Positions 1 to 8,924 of a stretch of 52,147 bases of DNA are shown one piece after another. The DNA comes from Spirochaetales bacterium (GTDB lineage: Bacteria; Spirochaetota; Spirochaetia; DSM-2461): NCBI GenBank assembly GCA_016936555.1, contig JAFGXR010000068.1, positions 1 through 52,147 of the forward strand. The letters are read 5' to 3'. The notes under the pieces were generated by a model that saw nothing but the letters and a program-made list of their open reading frames with translations, had not been told where the DNA came from and did no database searches. Each line of letters starts with the position of its first letter. Within the stretch, counting starts at the first letter, position 1. The translations under genes and the position numbers were made by a program.

Positions 1-771
1 CTTAATCACAGCACGGACAGTCCCTACTCTGTTTTCAATCGCTTCCTCTGGCATAAAATGGATAAAATCGGCATCCGGAACTTCGAAGACCGTTACAAAT
101 ACGCTTCTCTTCTCTTTTTTGACCGGGATTTTCATTTGAAGGATTTCGATTACAGGACATTTAACAACTATCACCTGGACAATCCCCTTTCTCTCAAATC
201 TTCAGGTGAACTGGTTTACCCGTACTTCAGAAATCAGATTGAAAAACTGCAGAAACAGGATGTAAACGAAAAGACTTATCTGCTGCCGGCTTCTCTGAGG
301 CTCTATTACAAAAATCATCTTCCCGGAACGGGAAAAAACCTGGAAAGCGGGAAATCAGTCATACAATTATCAGCCCGGACTTATCTCTTCCCCTATGTCG
401 AAGAGAACAGCATCACAGGCTATCTGGGTATCTATTTTTCCGACCGGAACAGAGCCATTACCGATTCCTTTCTGATTTTCAATATGGCCGCTCTTCTCTT
501 CTTTACAGCCCTCATCTTTCTGTTCAATACTCTGAAAAAAGATGATGAGAACCTCGACGACCTTCTTCAGGTCTTTACGGAAAGATACGGGATTACCGCC
601 CGGGAATGCGAAATCATCCCCTATATTCTCGAGGGGATGACCAATAAGGAGATTGCCGGAGATCTCAATATATCAAAACGGACCGTGGACAATCATATCT
701 ACAACATTCTCCATAAAGCGTCGGTGAAAAACCGCGTGGAATTGATCCACATCATTAAAAACTCCCGCTGA
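1..771 (+). CDS. LuxR-type HTH transcriptional regulator, membrane-linked, 5' end missing
   Basis: The reading frame is open from base 1, so the gene is cut by the window edge. The ATG at 58 has no ribosome binding site and is probably internal. The visible 256 codons hold an extracytoplasmic or sensor-like segment, one hydrophobic helix (FLIFNMAALLFFTALIFLF, near bases 470-530) and a C-terminal LuxR/GerE helix-turn-helix. That domain carries the family signature TARECEIIPYILEGMTNKEI followed by ISKRTVDNHIYNILHK. The layout of a sensor half, a membrane helix and a cytoplasmic LuxR domain suggests a one-component membrane-bound activator. The inducer is unknown. The amylase-like gene downstream on the same strand is a plausible target, but nothing in the sequence proves this. 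The family call for the HTH is firm; the N-terminal domain was not recognised. Confidence 0.85.
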   Translation, partial: LNHSTDSPYSVFNRFLWHKMDKIGIRNFEDRYKYASLLFFDRDFHLKDFDYRTFNNYHLDNPLSLKSSGELVYPYFRNQIEKLQKQDVNEKTYLLPASLRLYYKNHLPGTGKNLESGKSVIQLSARTYLFPYVEENSITGYLGIYFSDRNRAITDSFLIFNMAALLFFTALIFLFNTLKKDDENLDDLLQVFTERYGITARECEIIPYILEGMTNKEIAGDLNISKRTVDNHIYNILHKASVKNRVELIHIIKNSR

Positions 772-860
772 GTATATATACCTGTTCCCCATTTCAGGTA
801 CTTATGCTCATTGCCGGCTCAGAATTCCGATCTGATAATGGTCCGGAAAGGAGAATTATC

Positions 861-3644
861 ATGAATAAAATTTTAATCGTGCCGCTGATGCTGATGTTTT
901 TCGGCTGCGTGTCCATGAACCGGGACGTTTCGGAGTTTCCCGAATTCAGTCCGGCCGGCGGCGTCTATAAAAACCCCGTTGAAGTGTCTTTATATGCAGA
1001 AAGAGGAGACCGGCTCTTCTACACAGTGGACGGTTCCACGCCGACGGCTGATTCGATTCCCTATGACAGGGCTGTCGCTCTGGAAAACCCGACCCTTCTG
1101 AGAGTTATGGCTCTTAAAAAAAACGGCACGATGAAATATGCCATGTCCATGTATGATTTCGATCGGGATCCCGATCTCGAAGCCCATCTCCCTTCTCCGG
1201 TCTGGACCGATCAGATCATCTATTTCGCTCTCCTGGACAGAATGAACAATGGCGATCCGGGGAATGATGACCAGGGTTACGGAGAAGCCGGTGTATCGGA
1301 AGAGACCTGGTACAGCGGCGGGGATTTCAAGGGACTGGAAAAGAAGCTGGATTATATCAAAAACCTCGGCGCAACGGCTGTCTGGATTACCCCTCCTGTA
1401 AAGAATCAGTGGTCGGAGGGGAATTTCGGAGGCTCCCACGGATACTGGGCATCCGATTTTATGGCTGTCGATCCCCATTACGGCGATCTGGAGGCTTACA
1501 GATCTTTTGTAAAGGCCGCCCATGACAAAGGTCTTTATGTGATTCAGGATATTGTCGTCAATCACACAGGGGATTACTTCAATATTGACCGCAAGACAGG
1601 TCAGTGGAGTCTCAAGGAAAAATCCGAACCGGCCCCTTCCCCTGACCAGCTCCCCTGGAGCCTCAACGATCCTTCTGTTTTTACAGAAGACGAGCTGAAA
1701 AATAATTCCTTCTACCACTGGACGCCGGCCATTTCGGACTTTAACGACCGGTCACAGCTTTTCACGTACCAGCTGAGTAACCTCGATGACATCAATACGG
1801 CAAATCCCGATGTAAGAAACCTCCTGACAGGATACTACCGTTACTGGCTCGATAAGGTCGATGTGGACGGTTTCCGGGTCGATACGGTCAAGTATGTGGA
1901 ACCCGACTTCTTCGAGGATTTCGCCGAAGAGGGGATCCGCTCCTATGCAAAGGAAAGGGGTAAAGAGGATTTTATTCTCTTCGGAGAATCCTGGGACGGA
2001 GACGGGAAGTTCAATGCCTCCTACACTCAGGGTAAAAACGGGGAGAAGCGGCTTGATTCGCTGATCTATTTTACCCTCAACTTCGCCATAAGAAATGTAT
2101 TCGGGAACGGTAATCCCACCAGCGAGCTGACGGACGTTCTCTCGAAGCGATATGAGACGGGCTATCAGGATCCGAAAAAACTGGTCACCTTTGTGGACAA
2201 TCACGATATGGAAAGGCTGATCAACTCAACCACTCCGGAACTGGTCAGAGAAGCCTATGCCTTTATTATGACCATTCCCGGGATTCCCCAGCTTTACTAC
2301 GGTTCTGAACAGGGGATGACAGAACGGAGAGGAGCCATGTTCGCCGGCGGATTTGAAACGGCCGGAAAAGCGAATGACCGGGATCTCTTTGATGAAAACA
2401 ATACCTGGTATACATATTTTAAGGAACTGACGGACCTGAGAAAGCAGCACTCGGTCTTCCGGAACGGTAAAATGATGATTGTCAAGGACAATTCCGGTTC
2501 CAACGGCCTGTTCGCCTATAAACTGGTTGAGGGAGAAGGCGGGTCCGGCAGAGAAGCTTTTGTCATTTTCAACACATCGGCAGAGGGAAAAGTATCAATC
2601 GACATGGATACGCAGTTTGAACCGGGAACGACTTTCCGGCTCCTCGATCCCTCTCAGGGCGATGTTCAGAAAAACATCACAGCCGGCGAATCGGGACAAT
2701 TAACAGTTCTTATGCCCGGCCAGTCCTTTGCCGTTTACCTTAAAGAGGGCGAAACAAGGGAAATAAACACTCAGAATAACAGCATTGCCATCACCAGCCG
2801 TTTCGAAACGGAAATGTCCGATCCCGAAGTCAAAGTGGAAGGTACAATAGACAAGCCTGCCGCAGTGGGGCTCTTTGTCGACGGCAATTATGACAGCAAC
2901 AAACTTTTTTCAGCTGGTGAAAGCTGGTCCGGAGAGATAGAGCTGACCTCTCTGATGAATGGCGAACATGAAATTGTCGCGTTTATCAAAGGCGATGATA
3001 TCGATGAGAATATCTATTCAGCGCCGGTAAGCATCACCGTAAAAAAACCGTTTATTCTGAGAACATCGGCCTCAGATCCGTCGGGAGATGAAAATTACAG
3101 AATGCCGACCAACGAGTCCTTTGTCCATCAGCAGGATATTCTGGGAGCCGAAGTTTACGCCTCGGGCACGGATATACGAATCGACCTGGAAATGGCGAAA
3201 ACGACTGATCTGTGGAGCCCCACCATCAACGATTTCGATCATGTCCTTCTCAATATCTTCCTCAGAAAAAGTGAGGGACCCAGCGGCGTTGAAGAACTGC
3301 CCGGGTTGAATGCCTCAGTTCCCGGATCGATGGGATCCTGGGATTTTCATGCCGCTCTGGCCGGCTGGGCATCGGGAATCAGAGACAGCTCCGGAAAAGC
3401 CTTAAGTCCCTCTCCCTACGGCGAAGTGAATCATGAGAAGAATGTTATCTCCGTTTTTATTCCATCGTCGTCTATCGGCAATCCCCGTTCTCTCGATGGA
3501 TGGAAAATCTATATTTCCACATGGGATGAAGATTCGGGGAATCCCAGAAAGCTCACGCCCGATGGCGCGGAATGGGTCTTCGGAGGAGGAGACAGTGCGA
3601 CAGATCCTCTGATTATGGATGATCTTGAGGTTCTGGAATTGTAA
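861..3644 (+). CDS. GH13 alpha-amylase-family lipoprotein with C-terminal glucodextranase-type domain
   Basis: The start at 861 is chosen over an in-frame ATG at 804 because AAGGAG lies just upstream and it opens directly on a lipoprotein signal (LMLMFFGC), so the enzyme should be lipid-anchored outside the cytoplasm. Next comes a chitobiase-type beta-sandwich (FYTVDGSTPT), then a GH13 barrel. The barrel shows DIVVNH, DGFRVDTVKY (nucleophile D341), FGESWDGD (acid/base E376) and FVDNHDMERL (D449), so the catalytic triad is complete. After an all-beta region, the last roughly 190 residues (TSASDPSGDENY onward) resemble the C-terminal carbohydrate-binding module of glucodextranase. It likely cleaves alpha-glucans at the cell surface. 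Exact specificity (amylase, pullulanase, cyclomaltodextrinase) cannot be read from the sequence. It is long for the family at 927 residues because of the added modules. Confidence 0.92.
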   Translation: MNKILIVPLMLMFFGCVSMNRDVSEFPEFSPAGGVYKNPVEVSLYAERGDRLFYTVDGSTPTADSIPYDRAVALENPTLLRVMALKKNGTMKYAMSMYDFDRDPDLEAHLPSPVWTDQIIYFALLDRMNNGDPGNDDQGYGEAGVSEETWYSGGDFKGLEKKLDYIKNLGATAVWITPPVKNQWSEGNFGGSHGYWASDFMAVDPHYGDLEAYRSFVKAAHDKGLYVIQDIVVNHTGDYFNIDRKTGQWSLKEKSEPAPSPDQLPWSLNDPSVFTEDELKNNSFYHWTPAISDFNDRSQLFTYQLSNLDDINTANPDVRNLLTGYYRYWLDKVDVDGFRVDTVKYVEPDFFEDFAEEGIRSYAKERGKEDFILFGESWDGDGKFNASYTQGKNGEKRLDSLIYFTLNFAIRNVFGNGNPTSELTDVLSKRYETGYQDPKKLVTFVDNHDMERLINSTTPELVREAYAFIMTIPGIPQLYYGSEQGMTERRGAMFAGGFETAGKANDRDLFDENNTWYTYFKELTDLRKQHSVFRNGKMMIVKDNSGSNGLFAYKLVEGEGGSGREAFVIFNTSAEGKVSIDMDTQFEPGTTFRLLDPSQGDVQKNITAGESGQLTVLMPGQSFAVYLKEGETREINTQNNSIAITSRFETEMSDPEVKVEGTIDKPAAVGLFVDGNYDSNKLFSAGESWSGEIELTSLMNGEHEIVAFIKGDDIDENIYSAPVSITVKKPFILRTSASDPSGDENYRMPTNESFVHQQDILGAEVYASGTDIRIDLEMAKTTDLWSPTINDFDHVLLNIFLRKSEGPSGVEELPGLNASVPGSMGSWDFHAALAGWASGIRDSSGKALSPSPYGEVNHEKNVISVFIPSSSIGNPRSLDGWKIYISTWDEDSGNPRKLTPDGAEWVFGGGDSATDPLIMDDLEVLEL

Positions 3645-3662
3645 TCGGAATCAATTTTATAC

Positions 3663-3705
3663 AGGATCCCCCGGATTTACCGTAATCCGGCGGGAGCCTT
3701 TTTCA
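3663..3705 (+). terminator. Rho-independent terminator of the GH13 gene, inside the 3' end of the convergent gene
   Basis: CCGGATT and AATCCGG form a 7-bp stem around a short loop, extended by CCC/GGG, and are followed by TTTTT on the plus strand. The stem overlaps the last codons (APAGLR) and stop of the convergent SPL-like gene, so one stretch serves as both terminator and coding sequence. Confidence 0.75.
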
Positions 3706-4942
3706 GTTTGAGATCTGTTGAATCGAATATTTTTTCTTCCAGGAATATTTCAGTGATAAAGGCTGACAGTTTATCATTTTCCAGAATACTGTTGATTTTC
3801 CCTGACCGGCACAGGTCGGGAACTGATTGATTCATTGTCTCCGTATTGAAAGCGATATCCTTCCCGAGCTTCTTCTTTACACCGGTCAGAAATTCGCAGC
3901 ACCTGTCAATGCTTTTCCGGAGAGACGACACATCAATCCCCTTTCTGCTGTAAAGCTCACTCATCTGAACCAGAAGAAGAAAGAGTTCATCGCTTTTGTG
4001 AAGGGTATTCCGGTAGACCCGGTGGGGAACCATAGTCGGGACAGCCATGTCTGCTGTTATCCTGTCCATTCTTTCCGCCATTTCATCACGGTAGTTCTTC
4101 AGAGGGTTTCCGGACTGTAAATTGTTGCTGTACAGTTCTTTATAGGGACCGACCAGACCGGGAAAAGACTCATTCAGCCTGGTCAGATAGAAATCCTTCT
4201 GCCTTCCCGGTCTCAGAGTGAGCCATCCCGGCATAATGAAATCGGCCCCTCTTGTCATCACTTCGCCGAAGAGAGTTTTCAGATGCTCTTCCGAATCCCC
4301 AATATAGGGAAGAAAAGGCATAGCCAGGACTCCGACCGTGCATCCGGCTTTTTTCAGTTTCCCGATGAGATCCAGCCTCTGCCCGACCGTTGCCGCTTCC
4401 GGTTCGAATAGGGCCCGGACTTTATCATCAAGATGAACCAGAGATATGAAAACAGAGACTCCCGAACGTCGGGCAATTTTCTCCAGCACGGGAAGATCCC
4501 TCTCGATCAGGGCCGATTTTGTGAGAAGATTGACCGGAAGATCGAACCAGGACAGCACATCGAGACATTTAGCCGTTATTCCAAGCTGCTCCTCCACCGG
4601 TTGATAGGCATCGGTTACACCGGAACTGATACAGACCGGCCCTCTTTCCCGGATATTTGACAGTTCTTTGAGAAGCAGCTGATCGATATTATCCCTGACA
4701 ACGATATCCCTTTCGAAGTCTCCTTCCACATAGTATTTTTCCGCTCTTCCGTCGCAATAGGCGCAGCCGTGGGAACAGGCCATGTAGGGGGAGAATTTGT
4801 AACGGCTCACCGTAAAGTTGTCGGGAAACAGTTCTTTACGGAGAGCCTTTTTGATATGCTTTTTATGGAGATTGTATTCTGCCACCTTCAGGTGGTATAC
4901 CCCTCGGGGTTCTGAGACTGCCACCTCCACGAATCGGAGCAC
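3677..4942 (-). CDS. SPL-family radical SAM protein (spore photoproduct lyase-like)
   Basis: The radical SAM cluster motif is CSHGCAYC (C56, C60, C63; CX3CX2C), which is typical of the SPL/DNA-repair-photolyase-like branch (COG1533). It is followed by a TIM-barrel-like pattern ([27 protein letters not shown]). The 421-residue length fits the family. The organism gives no hint of sporulation, so the usual spore DNA role is unlikely and the substrate is unknown. The longest start is a GTG at 4942, inside the 3' end of galE. An in-frame GTG closer to the galE stop (VAEYNLHKK) is an alternative and would give about 400 residues. The gene follows galE on the same strand with overlap, suggesting translational coupling, though a functional link to galactose metabolism is not obvious. 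The 3' end carries the terminator of the opposing amylase gene. Confidence 0.85.
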   Translation of the reverse strand: MLRFVEVAVSEPRGVYHLKVAEYNLHKKHIKKALRKELFPDNFTVSRYKFSPYMACSHGCAYCDGRAEKYYVEGDFERDIVVRDNIDQLLLKELSNIRERGPVCISSGVTDAYQPVEEQLGITAKCLDVLSWFDLPVNLLTKSALIERDLPVLEKIARRSGVSVFISLVHLDDKVRALFEPEAATVGQRLDLIGKLKKAGCTVGVLAMPFLPYIGDSEEHLKTLFGEVMTRGADFIMPGWLTLRPGRQKDFYLTRLNESFPGLVGPYKELYSNNLQSGNPLKNYRDEMAERMDRITADMAVPTMVPHRVYRNTLHKSDELFLLLVQMSELYSRKGIDVSSLRKSIDRCCEFLTGVKKKLGKDIAFNTETMNQSVPDLCRSGKINSILENDKLSAFITEIFLEEKIFDSTDLKLKKAPAGLR

Positions 4943-5901
4943 ATATCATCCATATTCTTCTCAGCCTTCCAGCCCAGCTCTTTTTCCGCAAAGGAGGGCT
5001 CGGCATAACAGGTTGCGATATCCCCGGGACGTCTGGCCGTCACTTCATAGGGAATATCCTTCCCGGAAGCTTTCCGGAATGCTTCTATCACATCCAGTAC
5101 GCTGTAGCCTTTTCCGGTTCCCAGATTGTAGATGACAACACCGGGTTTGCTGTTCAGTTTCTCCAGAGCTTTCAGATGCCCCGCAGCCAGATCCATAACA
5201 TGAATGTAGTCGCGGACCCCGGTTCCGTCGGGCGTATCGTAGTCATTTCCGAAGACATTGACCTTCTCTCTCTTGCCGACCGCGACCTGGGCGACGAAGG
5301 GAACGAGATTGTTGGGAATGCCGTTGGGGTCCTCTCCGATCTCTCCGCTTTCGTGAGCGCCGATGGGATTGAAATAGCGGAGAATGGCCACGTTGAGAGA
5401 CTTGTCCGCCACGGCCAGGTCCTGAAGAATCTGTTCGAGCATCAGTTTTGTCTGCCCGTAGGGGTTTGTCGCATGAAGCGCCGCACTTTCGGTTATGGGG
5501 ACGATTTCCGGATCGCCGTATACCGTAGCACTGGAACTGAAGACGATATTTTTCACACCGTGCTTGTTCATCAGGGAACAGAGATTGAATGTTCCTGTCA
5601 GGTTATTGTGATAGTAATGGAGGGGAATGGAGACCGATTCACCGACCGCTTTCAATCCGGCAAAATGGATAACCGAATCGATTTCATTTTCAATGAACGC
5701 GCGTTCAAGGTCGTCCATATTTAAAAGATCGACGTTGTAAAACTTAAGCTCCCTGCCGGTGAGCTTCTGAACTCTCTTAAGCGATTCTTCCGAACTGTTG
5801 GAGAGATTGTCCACGACAACGACATTGTGCCCCGCTTCGAGAAGAAGCAGACTGGTATGGCTTCCGATGTATCCGGCGCCGCCGGTTACTAAAATATTCA
5901 T
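4888..5901 (-). CDS. galE: UDP-glucose 4-epimerase
   Basis: This protein interconverts UDP-glucose and UDP-galactose in the cytoplasm (Leloir pathway and envelope sugar supply). It is an extended short-chain dehydrogenase of 337 residues, the normal GalE length. Visible motifs are the NAD-binding GGAGYIGSH (residues 7-15), VVVVDNLSN, the catalytic SSSATVYG segment (S124 region) and YGQTK (Y148, K152). The C-terminal [11 protein letters not shown] is standard for GalE. The start at 5901 is preceded by GAGGAG; a longer in-frame start at 5925 adds eight unlikely residues. The downstream radical SAM gene begins within its last codons. No other gal gene is adjacent, so a housekeeping role in nucleotide-sugar supply is as likely as galactose catabolism. 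Confidence 0.96.
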   Translation of the reverse strand: MNILVTGGAGYIGSHTSLLLLEAGHNVVVVDNLSNSSEESLKRVQKLTGRELKFYNVDLLNMDDLERAFIENEIDSVIHFAGLKAVGESVSIPLHYYHNNLTGTFNLCSLMNKHGVKNIVFSSSATVYGDPEIVPITESAALHATNPYGQTKLMLEQILQDLAVADKSLNVAILRYFNPIGAHESGEIGEDPNGIPNNLVPFVAQVAVGKREKVNVFGNDYDTPDGTGVRDYIHVMDLAAGHLKALEKLNSKPGVVIYNLGTGKGYSVLDVIEAFRKASGKDIPYEVTARRPGDIATCYAEPSFAEKELGWKAEKNMDDMCSDSWRWQSQNPEGYTT

Positions 5902-5992
5902 TCCGACTCCTCTATTCTTTTTCATTTTTCTTATTTTAAAACCAGAACATAGGGAGTGAATAGATATAAGATTAGATAATTCTTAAAAAAAA

Positions 5993-6391
5993 CTATTTCG
6001 ACCAGTTTTCGACTTCCAGTCCGGGAATTCTTCTGAAATGCTTTTCATTATTGGTAACCAGAACCAGATTGTGACTTAATGCCGTAGAAGCTATCAGTAA
6101 ATCCATATCATCAATTATCTGTCCTTTGAAACCTAAAGACGCTTTAAGTTCGCCAAAAATTTCAAAAATTGAGGCTGACAGATTAATAAGAGGAAATAAT
6201 TCCGCTACCCTGTGTGCTGTCGCCAGATTTCTCTCAATATTTGATGATTTTCTGGCTCCGTAAATCAGCTCACCATAGGTAACAACAGATAATGATTTGG
6301 GAACATCAGCATATTCCATAAAGTTCTGATTGACTACAGTGTGATTTTTCAGGCTATAGATAATAATATCCGTATCAATCAAATAAGCCAT
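5993..6391 (-). CDS. PIN-domain toxin of a VapBC/FitAB-type module
   Basis: A 132-residue PIN-domain ribonuclease. Acidic residues expected to bind Mg ions are present: D6 and D8 (LIDTD), E41 (YGELIYGARK), and D94/D95/D97 (IIDDMDLLIAS), followed by the conserved VLVTNNEKHF. Such toxins cleave tRNA or rRNA when released from their antitoxin. Three consecutive start codons (GTG 6397, ATG 6394, ATG 6391) overlap the antitoxin 3' end. The ATG at 6391 has the best spacing to AGAGG. The overlap implies translational coupling with the antitoxin gene. The pair sits alone between galE and the aldolase operon. Confidence 0.9.
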   Translation of the reverse strand: MAYLIDTDIIIYSLKNHTVVNQNFMEYADVPKSLSVVTYGELIYGARKSSNIERNLATAHRVAELFPLINLSASIFEIFGELKASLGFKGQIIDDMDLLIASTALSHNLVLVTNNEKHFRRIPGLEVENWSK

Positions 6392-6653
6392 CATCACCTC
6401 TGAATCTGCTGGAGTTTCTTCTGCTTCTCTTTATCTCTGCCACCATTTCTTCAGCTTTCCTCTCATCGTCCCAACTACCGGCAAGACTCAAAAACTCATG
6501 GGTAGGATTGGATCGAAAGGATTCAGGAGAGGACAGATATTTTTCCAGGATATACACGACTTCCTGACTCAGAGATCTTTTGTCTCCTGCTGCCAGTTCC
6601 TTCAGAGAGGCATACAATTTATCATCAATATCCTTAACCTGCAAATTTGCCAT
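6375..6653 (-). CDS. Ribbon-helix-helix antitoxin (FitA/VapB type)
   Basis: A 92-residue protein whose N-terminus (MANLQVKDIDDKLYASLKELA) matches the FitA-like ribbon-helix-helix DNA-binding fold. It is followed by a C-terminal tail rich in charged residues that normally wraps the PIN toxin. The start at 6653 has a strong GAGGAGG site six bases upstream; the longer form from 6668 adds five residues without support. The 3' end overlaps the toxin start by 17 bases. By family rule the antitoxin-toxin complex should repress its own promoter, and a perfect 12-base palindrome lies just upstream. Confidence 0.9.
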   Translation of the reverse strand: MANLQVKDIDDKLYASLKELAAGDKRSLSQEVVYILEKYLSSPESFRSNPTHEFLSLAGSWDDERKAEEMVAEIKRSRRNSSRFRGDDGLFD

Positions 6654-6671
6654 CCTAATCCTCCTCAATCA

Positions 6672-6693
6672 ACTATAACACAATTCATGAATT
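6672..6693 (-). promoter_or_regulatory. Candidate promoter and operator of the VapBC-type operon
   Basis: On the minus strand TATAGT (6672-6677) is a plausible -10 box. Directly upstream lies the perfect palindrome AATTCATGAATT (6682-6693), placed where an autorepressing RHH antitoxin could block polymerase. No good -35 hexamer is seen. Confidence 0.4.
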
Positions 6694-6742
6694 TTTCACA
6701 CCTTTTCATCCCATCTCTCATCTCTCATCTCCTAACTCCCGA

Positions 6743-6776
6743 CAAAAAAAGAGCCCCCACCCGGAGAGCCCTCTCT
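6743..6776 (-). terminator. Possible terminator of the aldolase operon
   Basis: On the minus strand a GC-rich stretch able to form an imperfect, G-U containing stem is followed by seven T residues. It lies 30-65 bases past the aldolase stop. The stem is not a clean inverted repeat, so the call rests mainly on position and the T tract. Confidence 0.4.
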
Positions 6777-6807
6777 ATAAATCCCTAAGCCTACACCCTA
6801 CGAAAAC

Positions 6808-7455
6808 TCACTTTCTCTTCGCATACTTCCGCAAATAGAACTGCCGCATAAGCACAGCATCAAACTTGCTCAGCTTTTTCGCTCCCCCCAGAAACTCCGC
6901 CTCGATAAAGACCTTGCAGCTTTTCTCAAGGATCTGAGCGACAGCGAAACAGTCATCCATAGTCGGCGCCGCACAGACTGCCCCGTGATTGGCCAGAATA
7001 CAGGCGTTCCGCCCTTTCATGGCCTTCAGAGTTTCCTTTACCAGTTTTATCGTACTGGGAAGAGCGTATTTCGCAATCTTCACATCGGGGCCGATAAGCT
7101 GGGCCATATCGTCGAGCACCGCCGGCATAACCCGGTGCGCCGCCGCAATGGTCGAGGCATTGACCTGATGGGTGTGGATAATGGCATTGATGTCCTTCCT
7201 GGTTTTGTAGAGTCCCGCATGAACCCCTTTTTCCGATGAGGGCTTCACATCGCCTTCGTATTCGCCGGTTGTGTAATCCATAATCACGATATCGCCGGGG
7301 GTCATCTCTTCATAGGCTTTTCCGCTGGGGGTGATGGCGCAGAACCGGTCGTCGATCCTGACACTCACATTCCCCCAGGTCCGGGCGACCAGTCCCTCTT
7401 TCAGCAGCTTTAATCCCGCCTCGCAGACCTGTTTCCGGGCTTCCTCTTTCGTCAT
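6808..7455 (-). CDS. Class II aldolase (fuculose-1-phosphate aldolase/ribulose-5-phosphate 4-epimerase family)
   Basis: A 215-residue zinc enzyme of the class II aldolase/adducin family. The active-site signature is intact: TPSG (42-45), KPSSE with catalytic E75, zinc ligands H94 and H96 in IHTHQ, and H157 in NHGAV. These match the positions of L-fuculose-1-phosphate aldolase. It should cleave or epimerise a phosphorylated ketose or sugar acid, probably releasing dihydroxyacetone phosphate or a similar fragment. It is the third gene of an operon; its ATG overlaps the aminotransferase stop by four bases (ATGA). The upstream FGGY kinase would supply its phosphorylated substrate. Substrate identity is not readable from the sequence. 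Confidence 0.92.
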   Translation of the reverse strand: MTKEEARKQVCEAGLKLLKEGLVARTWGNVSVRIDDRFCAITPSGKAYEEMTPGDIVIMDYTTGEYEGDVKPSSEKGVHAGLYKTRKDINAIIHTHQVNASTIAAAHRVMPAVLDDMAQLIGPDVKIAKYALPSTIKLVKETLKAMKGRNACILANHGAVCAAPTMDDCFAVAQILEKSCKVFIEAEFLGGAKKLSKFDAVLMRQFYLRKYAKRK

Positions 7456-8924
7456 GCCTTCACCCCTTCCACATTTTTGAATACCCGTTCGAACCGGGCA
7501 AGAGCATCATCGATGATTTCATCCGTATCGGCTGCTGAAGTGTACATGCGGCTTCCTGCCAGAGTGACCAGACCTTCCACCATATAAGCGGCGCCCATAT
7601 GGGTCATTTTGTCTTTCCGGTTGTGGATTTCCTTCAGTTTTCCCGGAACCTGCCAGATTTTTCTGATATTGATGTCGAAGAGCATGGTTCCAACCGTTTC
7701 CAGATGGCAGATCGATCCCTGATTGTAGGCGACAAAGGGAAGATCATATTTTCTGATGAGGGCTTTCAGTCCTTCGGTCAGTCTGTCCCCGGCCCGGCCC
7801 GCTTTTTCAATGGCTCCCGTTTCAGCTATCTTTTTTAAAGTGAAATATCCCGCAGCAGAACTGAGAGGATTGGCCGCCAGAGTTCCGCCGACATGGGCTT
7901 TTTTCGATTTTTTGCCGCCCAGGCCGCCCGCCAGGTATGCCATATATTTTTTCTTACCTCCGAGACCGCCCGCCGAGGGGTATCCCCCCGCGACGACTTT
8001 TCCAAAAACCGTCAGGTCGGGAGTTACGCCGAAATACCCCTGAGCCCCGCTCATACCGATCCGGAAACCTGTTACGACTTCATCAAAAATGAGAAGAGCG
8101 CCGTATTTGTCACAGAGTTCCCTCACTTTTCCATTGTAATCGTAATCAAGGGGCCGCGTTCCGCTTTCGGGCCCCACCGGCTCCATAATAACGGCAGCCG
8201 TACCGCCCCGGAATCTGTTCCGTTTCAACATCCTTTCCATAGCCGCAATATCATTAGGGTAGACTTCCTGAGTGTATCTGTAATAAGCCGACGGTATGCC
8301 GTGGGATTCCAATCCGCCCACGCCGGGAATCCGGTTTCCATAGGAGAGCTGATCGCTCCAGCCGTGATAAGCCCCACCCAGTTTAATGATGTTTTTCTTT
8401 TTCGTCGCCAGCCGGGCAACTCTGACAGCCGCCATGGCAGACTCGGTTCCCGAATTAAGCATACGGAACATCTCCACCGAGGGGAAAGACTCACAGATCA
8501 GTCTGGCCAGTTTCATTTCATACTCATGAAAAAGTCCCGTTACCGATCCTGTGCTGTCCAGGAGCTCCTTGACTTTTTCACGCACATCAGGGTCATTGCT
8601 GCCCAGAACGGTCGGTCCTCCCGCCTGCAGGAAATCGATGTACTGATTTCCGTCCAGGTCCCAGAGATAAGCGCCTTCGGCTTTGGTGAAAACCAGAGGA
8701 AAGGGATAATTGAAGGCCAGATTGTGCTGAACGCCGCCGGGAATGTATTCCCTGGCCTCTTCTATCATTTTTTTAGAGGCAGTACATTTCTCTTCGTAAT
8801 ATTTCAGGTATTCCTTCATCGCCTTTTTTGTGATGCTTCTCGACGGTTTGGCGATCAGAGCCTTGAGCTCCTTCATGACTTCCTGTGTATCGTGATATTC
8901 TTTTATAGCGAATTGCTCTTTCAC
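7452..8924 (-). CDS. Class III PLP aminotransferase, glutamate-1-semialdehyde aminomutase-like
   Basis: A 490-residue fold-type I PLP enzyme. Motifs: NSGTESAMAAVR (157-168) for phosphate binding, YHGWSD (186-191), FDEVVTGFR (280-288; D281 binds the pyridine nitrogen) and the Schiff-base lysine K309 in TVFGKVVAGGYP. The closest familiar family is glutamate-1-semialdehyde 2,1-aminomutase. However, the protein has about 50 extra N-terminal residues, and its operon partners are sugar enzymes, so a haem role is unlikely. I infer transamination or amino-group migration on a sugar-derived substrate. GTG start at 8924 overlaps the kinase TGA stop and has GGAGG eight bases upstream; the 3' end overlaps the aldolase ATG. 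Confidence 0.88.
   Translation of the reverse strand: MKEQFAIKEYHDTQEVMKELKALIAKPSRSITKKAMKEYLKYYEEKCTASKKMIEEAREYIPGGVQHNLAFNYPFPLVFTKAEGAYLWDLDGNQYIDFLQAGGPTVLGSNDPDVREKVKELLDSTGSVTGLFHEYEMKLARLICESFPSVEMFRMLNSGTESAMAAVRVARLATKKKNIIKLGGAYHGWSDQLSYGNRIPGVGGLESHGIPSAYYRYTQEVYPNDIAAMERMLKRNRFRGGTAAVIMEPVGPESGTRPLDYDYNGKVRELCDKYGALLIFDEVVTGFRIGMSGAQGYFGVTPDLTVFGKVVAGGYPSAGGLGGKKKYMAYLAGGLGGKKSKKAHVGGTLAANPLSSAAGYFTLKKIAETGAIEKAGRAGDRLTEGLKALIRKYDLPFVAYNQGSICHLETVGTMLFDINIRKIWQVPGKLKEIHNRKDKMTHMGAAYMVEGLVTLAGSRMYTSAADTDEIIDDALARFERVFKNVEGVKA

Noticed and set aside
772-860. TACCTG/CAGGTA inverted repeat between the LuxR and GH13 genes as a terminator
   Set aside because: Only six base pairs, ten-base loop and no T tract.
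804-860. Longer N-terminus for the GH13 lipoprotein
   Set aside because: The start at 861 has AAGGAG and opens directly on a lipoprotein signal; the extension would bury it.
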